Shown piece after piece: positions 32,313 to 36,927 of a DNA stretch of 36,927 bases. The notes under the pieces are model-generated. The model searched no databases. It was not told the DNA's origin and was given only the letters and a program-made list of their open reading frames with translations. The stretch spans positions 1-36,927 of the forward strand of contig NZ_BCTR01000030.1 of NCBI RefSeq assembly GCF_002091475.1, written 5' to 3'. The DNA comes from Sphingomonas azotifigens NBRC 15497 (GTDB taxonomy: Bacteria > Pseudomonadota > Alphaproteobacteria > Sphingomonadales > Sphingomonadaceae). Positions within the stretch are counted from its first letter, which is position 1, and every line of letters begins with the position of its first letter. Both the position numbers and the translations under genes were made by a program.

Positions 32313-33521
32313 CTACGCCGACGCCTTCTTCGCCCGCTTCGGACTCCCGGACTTGAGCACCCCGCGCCGAAACAGCCGCGCCGCAATCGTCAGCGTCCCT
32401 GCTACCCACAGCGCCTGCCAGACGAAGGCGAGCGCATGCGGCCACAACTCCGGCGCATTTGCCGCGCGCGCCGCCATCGCCATGGGCGAGCTGAACGGCA
32501 CGATCTCCGCCGCGATCGCCACCCAGCTCTCGGGATTGCCCGCCGCATAGGAGGCCATGCCGAACATCGCGAACTGGAAGATGGTGATCGGCAGCGACAG
32601 CATCTGGATTTCGCGCTGGGTCGAGGCGAGCGAGCCGACGCCGAGGAACACCGCGCTCTGCAGCAGATAGGCCATCACGAAATAACCGACCAGCAGCAGC
32701 GGGAAGATCGGCCCGACCGCAACGCTGAGGCTGGTCAGCACCCCCGCCGCATCACCGGGCAACAGCCGCGGCAGGTTGGCGACCAGCGTGCCCCAGAAGG
32801 CCACGAAGATCAGCGCCGATCCGAAGGCGCCGAGCAGCTTGCCGAAGAACACGCTTTCCAGCGGCACGGCGGCGGCGAGGATCTCGATCACCTTGTTCGA
32901 CCGCTCTTCGGCCATTGCGCCGACCGCCTGGCCGGACAGCATCAGCGTCACCAGGAAGATCGCGAAGGTGGAGAAATAGGCAGCCTGTCCGCGCCCGCTG
33001 ATGGTCGGCGCGTCCGCGGCGACGGTCTCGAACCGCGGCGTGCTGCGGATGCCCGGTGCATGCTCGGCCCGCAGCCGCTGGGCGGCGAGTGCGGCAAGGT
33101 ACCGCCCCTCCGCCTCGTCGCCCGAGCGACGCAGCACCGTCGGATGATCGAGCGGGCCGTAGAGCACCGCCGCCACCTCGATCGCGTCCGAATCGAACAG
33201 CGCCCGCGCCTGCCGCGCCGGATCGGCGTCGGGCATGTCGAGCCGCAACCGCGGCCGCGCGGAATCGCGGGTGAACACGCTGCGCAGTTCGCGATCGGCC
33301 GTGCGCAGCCCGCCATGCTCGGCACGTGGGGCGATCGCGACGATCTGCTGCCGCGCCTCCCCGGCGGTGCTCACCGCCTGACCGCTGAGGCCGCCGATCA
33401 CACCGAAGCCGATCATCAGCAGCGGACTGAGCAGGAACAGCAGGAAGGTGGGCGTCATCACCGTCGCGGTGAGGTCGCGTCGCGCGATGGTGAGCGCCTG
33501 GCGGAGGAAGCGCGGCATCAT
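32313..33521 (-). CDS. ABC-2 type transporter permease (NatB-like)
   Basis: 402 aa. One N-terminal membrane span (PTFLLFLLSPLLMIGFGVIG), a large periplasmic domain of about 150 residues, then five further spans, with AEERSNKVIEILAAAVP, the conserved motif of the ABC-2/NatB permease family, between spans 2 and 3. The ATG at 33521 overlaps the ATPase stop (ATGA); 33518 is an equally good ATG one codon on. It would export sodium or a lipophilic substrate; the substrate is not known. C-terminus is lysine-rich (SPKRAKKASA). Confidence 0.88.
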   Translation of the reverse strand: MMPRFLRQALTIARRDLTATVMTPTFLLFLLSPLLMIGFGVIGGLSGQAVSTAGEARQQIVAIAPRAEHGGLRTADRELRSVFTRDSARPRLRLDMPDADPARQARALFDSDAIEVAAVLYGPLDHPTVLRRSGDEAEGRYLAALAAQRLRAEHAPGIRSTPRFETVAADAPTISGRGQAAYFSTFAIFLVTLMLSGQAVGAMAEERSNKVIEILAAAVPLESVFFGKLLGAFGSALIFVAFWGTLVANLPRLLPGDAAGVLTSLSVAVGPIFPLLLVGYFVMAYLLQSAVFLGVGSLASTQREIQMLSLPITIFQFAMFGMASYAAGNPESWVAIAAEIVPFSSPMAMAARAANAPELWPHALAFVWQALWVAGTLTIAARLFRRGVLKSGSPKRAKKASA

Positions 33522-34444
33522 GCGATCGTCTCCGGCTGGTCGGCCAGCGCCTCGGCGCCGACGATGCGGACAAAGGCGTCGTGCAGACCGGGACGCTCGA
33601 TCGACAGGCCCGAAATACCATGCCCGGCGTCGATCAGCCGGACGAGCAATGCCTCGATGCCGCCCTCGGGCACGGTGAAGCGCCAGCTGCCGCCCTCGCG
33701 CACCGCATCGGCGGGCAGCATCGCGCCGATCGCCTCGGCATCGTGATGCGGCGTGTAGCGGGCGCGCAGCGGCAGCAGCGCCCGCGCCTCGTCCACCGTG
33801 CCTTCGAACCGCACCGTGCCGCCCGCGATCACCGAGATGCGCTCGCACAGTCGCTCGGCATGCGCCATCACATGGGTGGAAAACAGGATCGTCGCGCCGC
33901 GATCGCGCTGGGCGCGGATCAGCAGCTCCAGCCGCTCCTGGTTTACGGGATCGAGCCCCGAAAAGGGTTCGTCGAGCACCAGCAGATCGGGTTCGTGCAC
34001 CACCGATCCGAGCAGCTGGACGAGCTGCGCCATGCCCTTGGAGAGCTTGCGGATCTTGTCGTCGGCGGCATGGCCGAGCCCGGCACTCTCGAGCAGCTCC
34101 CCTGCCCGCTTGCGCCCGGTCGCCCAGGGCAACCCGCGCAGCGCGCCCATGAAGGCGATCGCCTCGCGGCACTTCATATTGGGGTAGAGGCCACGCTCCT
34201 CGGGAAGATAGCCGACATGATCGCTCATCTCGCGCGGATGGCGGCTGCCGAGCAGCGTCCGTTCGCCTTCGTCGGGTTCGATGATGCCGAGCAGCATGCG
34301 CAGCGTGGTGGTCTTGCCGGCGCCATTCGGCCCGAGCACGCCATAGATCAGACCCTTGGGGACGGCGATGCCGACTCCGTCGACGGCGCGGCGCTCACCG
34401 AAGCGCTTGACCAGCCCGGAGGCGCTGACGGCCAGTTGCTGCAC
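33518..34444 (-). CDS. ABC transporter ATP-binding protein (NatA-like)
   Basis: 308 aa. Walker A GPNGAGKTT, signature LSKGMAQLVQ (the LSKGM variant common in this subfamily in place of LSGGQ), Walker B LLVLDEPFSGLD, and H-loop FSTHVM. A C-terminal DUF4162-like domain follows. The GTG at 34444 is chosen because a GGGGGAGG site lies 4 nt upstream; a TTG further up would overlap that site. Energises the permease encoded next. The gap to the divergent queG is only 35 nt. Confidence 0.92.
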   Translation of the reverse strand: MQQLAVSASGLVKRFGERRAVDGVGIAVPKGLIYGVLGPNGAGKTTTLRMLLGIIEPDEGERTLLGSRHPREMSDHVGYLPEERGLYPNMKCREAIAFMGALRGLPWATGRKRAGELLESAGLGHAADDKIRKLSKGMAQLVQLLGSVVHEPDLLVLDEPFSGLDPVNQERLELLIRAQRDRGATILFSTHVMAHAERLCERISVIAGGTVRFEGTVDEARALLPLRARYTPHHDAEAIGAMLPADAVREGGSWRFTVPEGGIEALLVRLIDAGHGISGLSIERPGLHDAFVRIVGAEALADQPETIA

Positions 34445-34479
34445 TTTGCCTCCCCCTTGCAATCACAACGTGGTAGCGG

Positions 34480-35628
34480 GTGCGCGTGCGGCAAGACAAG
34501 TCCCTCGAAGAACGGCTGAAGGCGAAGGCGGCGGAAATCGGCTTCGCTGCCTGCGGCATTGCGCAAGCAGACGCTGCGCCCCGCACCGCCGAGCGCCTCC
34601 GCCAATGGCTGGACGAAGGCGCCCATGGCGACATGCTGTGGATGGAGGAGCGCGCCGAGCAGCGCGGCAGCCCGAGAGGGCTGTGGCCCGAGGTGCGCTC
34701 GGTCATCGCGCTCGGCATGAGCTACGCTCCAGCCACCGATCCGCTGGCACTGGCGGATGAAGGCGAGGTGGGTCGCATTTCGGTCTATGCGCAGGGCGCA
34801 GATTATCACGACGTGGTGAAGCGCCGCCTGAAGGAACTCGCCCGCTGGCTGGTGACCGAAGCGCCGGGTGCGGACGTGAAGGTCTTCGTCGATACCGCGC
34901 CGGTAATGGAAAAGCCGCTGTCCGAAGCAGCTGGGCTCGGCTGGCAGGGCAAGCACACCAATCTGGTCAGCCGCAGCCATGGCAGCTGGCTGTTCCTCGG
35001 CGCGATCTACACGACGCTCGATCTCGCCCCGGACGGGCCGAGCGGCGGCGGCTGCGGCAGCTGCGACGCCTGCCAGACGGCCTGCCCCACCGCCGCCTTC
35101 CCCGCGCCCTATCGCATCGATGCGCGCCGCTGCATCTCCTACCTGACGATCGAGAACAAGGGCCCGATCCCGCACGCATTCCGCGCAGCGATCGGCAACC
35201 GCATCTATGGCTGCGACGACTGCCTGGCGGTGTGCCCGTGGAACAAGTTCGCCGCCGCCGCGCACGCCAATCTCGCCTTCCACCCCCGCGCGGAGCTGAC
35301 GGTGCCGCGCCTCGCCGACCTGCTGGCGCTGGACGATGCGAGCTTCCGCCAGGTCTTCGCCGGCTCGCCGATCAAGCGCATCGGCCGCGACCGGATGCTG
35401 CGCAACTGCCTGATCGCCGCCGGCAACAGCGGCAGCGACCGATTGGCAGCGCCGGTGGTCGCGCTGCTCGACGATCCGGCGCCGGTGGTGCGCGGCGCCG
35501 CCATCTGGGCGCTGGGGCGGCTGGCGCCGGCGCGCTGGCAGGCGGAACGGGCGGTCCGGGCAGATGCCGAGCAGGACCCGCTCGCGCATGCGGAATGGCA
35601 CGCCTCTAACGTTCCCATCGCCAGCTAA
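34480..35628 (+). CDS. queG: Epoxyqueuosine reductase
   Basis: 382 aa. Catalyses the last step of queuosine formation in tRNA using cobalamin and two [4Fe-4S] clusters. Cluster cysteines C192, C195, C198, C202 ([13 protein letters not shown]) and C245, C248, C252 ([11 protein letters not shown]) plus C218 are present, with the family's N-terminal SVIALGMSY and [20 protein letters not shown]-terminal HEAT-like stretch ([20 protein letters not shown]) is normal for QueG. The GTG at 34480 is the best start but its ribosome-binding site is weak; GTG 34486 is possible. Confidence 0.95.
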   Translation: MRVRQDKSLEERLKAKAAEIGFAACGIAQADAAPRTAERLRQWLDEGAHGDMLWMEERAEQRGSPRGLWPEVRSVIALGMSYAPATDPLALADEGEVGRISVYAQGADYHDVVKRRLKELARWLVTEAPGADVKVFVDTAPVMEKPLSEAAGLGWQGKHTNLVSRSHGSWLFLGAIYTTLDLAPDGPSGGGCGSCDACQTACPTAAFPAPYRIDARRCISYLTIENKGPIPHAFRAAIGNRIYGCDDCLAVCPWNKFAAAAHANLAFHPRAELTVPRLADLLALDDASFRQVFAGSPIKRIGRDRMLRNCLIAAGNSGSDRLAAPVVALLDDPAPVVRGAAIWALGRLAPARWQAERAVRADAEQDPLAHAEWHASNVPIAS

Positions 35629-35733
35629 CAGCATGAGCGTTCATACGGAAGTATGGCCAGTTCTTCGCAATTCATCTATTTCCGCAGCTGCGAAATCGCG
35701 CTACTTCGCATCATCCACTGGGGGAGACTAGTT

Positions 35734-35988
35734 GTGCGTATGATTTATGCCATCGTTTGCTGCCTGATTGCTTCGCCGGCGCTTGCAGCGCAGACCGCAC
35801 CGGCACCGACGGCGACGCCCGCAGCTGCCGCACCGGCAGTTGAAAAGCCGGTGTGCCGCCGCATCCAGGTTACCGGCTCGAACATGGGCAAGCGCGAATG
35901 CCACACGCGGGCCGAATGGCGCGTGATCGACAGCCGGGAAGATCCTACTGCTGCCCGGGCGCTGCAGAACCGCCCGATCGGCAGCTGA
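35734..35988 (+). CDS. Small secreted protein with two conserved-looking cysteines
   Basis: 84 aa. Signal peptide (MIYAIVCCLIASPALAAQ) cleaved near ALAA|QTAP, then a Pro/Ala/Thr linker and a compact C-terminal segment with CRRIQVTGSNMGKRECHT, which could form one disulfide. I recall short periplasmic proteins of this kind in sphingomonads, with no known function. The GTG at 35734 has GGGGGAG 7 nt upstream; the ATG at 35740 is the alternative. Three TTCGCA-type motifs lie upstream. Confidence 0.72.
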   Translation: MRMIYAIVCCLIASPALAAQTAPAPTATPAAAAPAVEKPVCRRIQVTGSNMGKRECHTRAEWRVIDSREDPTAARALQNRPIGS

Positions 35989-36027
35989 ACATTGCGGGCA
36001 AGGCCGGTCGGATACGGGCGTGGCGGC

Positions 36028-36056
36028 TTGACTCCGCCCGCCCACCCCGCTAGGCG
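36028..36056 (+). promoter_or_regulatory. Sigma70-like promoter for rpsD
   Basis: TTGACT (36028-36033), 17-nt spacer, TAGGCG (36051-36056). It gives a leader of about 140 nt before rpsD containing a GGGCGG-CGTG-CCGCCC hairpin (36149-36164) close upstream of the ribosome-binding site. Confidence 0.45.
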
Positions 36057-36198
36057 CGCCGCTTCGCAATTGGCCCCGCACCCCGGTGAAGCGGTGGCCC
36101 TGCGCTTTCTCTACCAGGGAAGCCCAGGCGAAACCGGGATCGCGATCAGGGCGGCGTGCCGCCCGGGTCAACGTCAACGCAATTGGTAAGGATTTTAC

Positions 36199-36813
36199 AT
36201 GTCGAAGCGCTCCAGCGCCAAGCATAAGCTCGATCGCCGCATGGGCGAAAACATCTGGGGTCGTCCCAAGTCCCCGGTGAACAAGCGCGAATACGGCCCG
36301 GGCCAGCACGGACAGCGCCGCAAGGGCAAGATGTCGGACTTCGGCATCCAGCTGCGCGCCAAGCAGAAGCTCAAGGGCTATTACGGCGACATCACCGAGA
36401 AGCAGTTCAAGCGCTCGTACGAAGACGCGTCGCGCATGAAGGGCGACACCGGTCAGAACCTGATCGGCCTGCTCGAGCAGCGCCTCGACATGATCGTCTA
36501 TCGCGCCAAGTTCGCGCCGACGATCTTCGCGGCCCGCCAGCTGGTCAACCACGGCCATGTCCGCGTCGACGGCGAGAAGTGCAACATCGGTTCGCGCCGC
36601 ATCAAGCCGGGCCAGGAAATCAGCCTGAGCGGCAAGGCGCAGGAAATGGCGCTGGTCATGGAAGCGCAGAGCCTCGCCGAGCGCGACATCCCCGACTATG
36701 TCGCGCCGGACGGCGCGGCGAAGGTCACCTTCACCCGCGTGCCGACGCTCGACGAAGTGCCGTACCCGGTGAAGATGGAACCGAACCTGGTTGTCGAGTT
36801 CTACTCGCGCTAA
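36199..36813 (+). CDS. rpsD: 30S ribosomal protein S4
   Basis: 204 aa, normal length. N-terminal [20 protein letters not shown], the S4 RNA-binding domain ([40 protein letters not shown]) and a C-terminal segment ending in VEFYSR. It nucleates 30S assembly by binding the 5' domain of 16S rRNA. As is common in alphaproteobacteria it stands alone, not in the alpha operon. AAGGA site upstream. In some bacteria S4 autoregulates through its leader; that is not shown here. Confidence 0.97.
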   Translation: MSKRSSAKHKLDRRMGENIWGRPKSPVNKREYGPGQHGQRRKGKMSDFGIQLRAKQKLKGYYGDITEKQFKRSYEDASRMKGDTGQNLIGLLEQRLDMIVYRAKFAPTIFAARQLVNHGHVRVDGEKCNIGSRRIKPGQEISLSGKAQEMALVMEAQSLAERDIPDYVAPDGAAKVTFTRVPTLDEVPYPVKMEPNLVVEFYSR

Positions 36814-36839
36814 GCTCGGCTCCTTCGGGAAACGAAAAG

Positions 36840-36867
36840 AGGGCGGTCCTTCGGGGCCGCCCTTTTT
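36840..36867 (+). terminator. Rho-independent terminator after rpsD
   Basis: 10-bp stem AGGGCGGTCC (36840-36849) with GGGCCGCCCT (36854-36863), one G-U pair, a TTCG tetraloop closed by C-G, and a T5 tract. Confidence 0.92.
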
Positions 36868-36888
36868 CGTTCGGGGTTCAGGGCGTGT

Positions 36889-36916
36889 TTGAAATTCGCG
36901 GAAAAGCGAATTTCAA
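36889..36916. repeat. Perfect 11-bp A/T-richer hairpin at window edge
   Basis: TTGAAATTCGC (36889-36899) pairs with GCGAATTTCAA (36906-36916), loop GGAAAA. It lies beyond the rpsD terminator and could be a terminator stem for an unseen convergent gene, or a repeat end. Confidence 0.55.
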
Positions 36917-36927
36917 GGCGGCACCGG

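Overview
The window is a GC-rich (roughly two-thirds G+C by eye) stretch of chromosome that looks like a Sphingomonas-type alphaproteobacterium (order Sphingomonadales). The reasons are the F0 operon order atpI-atpB-atpE-atpF'-atpF with a split b/b' stalk and no F1 genes attached, the alphaproteobacterial SspB, the hisB-hisH-hisA-hisF order, and the type of small secreted proteins. The placement rests on recognising protein families, not on a database search. I see no rRNA, tRNA, CRISPR array, prophage or intact insertion sequence.

Layout. 1-2010: an envelope-type gene pair on the minus strand, a polysaccharide deacetylase coupled by a GTGA overlap to a FemAB/BioF2-like acetyltransferase. 2093-7883: two tandem, clearly paralogous secreted proteins (DUF3857 + transglutaminase-like core + TPR). 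7968-10275: uvrC and a small membrane protein. 10312-12726: the F0 part of ATP synthase, read leftwards from a good sigma70-like promoter at 12808-12836. 13004-14428: radC, convergent with sspB. 14500-19289: histidine genes hisB, a YciI-family gene, hisH, hisA and hisF, then about 1.3 kb of apparently inserted material (a lower-GC unknown gene, an 87-aa gene flanked by a 13-bp direct repeat, and a DUF454 gene), then hisE. 19491-21554: a HIT protein and an APC amino-acid permease. 21738-26608: a PfkB/adenosine kinase, a small lipoprotein, a quinone oxidoreductase, an SLC13-type transporter and a 70-aa small protein. 26754-28720: a small membrane protein and a DEAD-box helicase. 28928-31865: a tightly coupled operon rpiB-glyA-nrdR-trmJ-like. 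31918-34444: a small lipoprotein made of 11-residue repeats, then a NatAB-like ABC exporter. 34480-36813: queG, a small secreted protein and rpsD, ending at a strong terminator.

How the parts work together. Most of the window is housekeeping: DNA repair (uvrC), energy (F0), histidine synthesis, one-carbon metabolism and dNTP control (glyA, nrdR), RNA modification (queG, the SPOUT methyltransferase) and translation (rpsD). Many adjacent genes overlap by 4 nt (ATGA, GTGA or TTGA), which points to translational coupling. Several starts are GTG or TTG, chosen here from the ribosome-binding site or the overlap.

The most distinctive non-gene signal is a set of GC-rich palindromic repeats. Five near-identical paired hairpin units of 99-157 bp (9933, 15991, 23199, 28761, 32191) and several relatives occupy five of the seven convergent gene junctions. 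The two convergent junctions without one both lie in the hisF-hisE insert. No anti-phage or otherwise obviously new multi-gene system is visible. The better novelty candidates are the tandem transglutaminase/TPR pair, the undecad-repeat lipoprotein, the disrupted his cluster and the repeat family.
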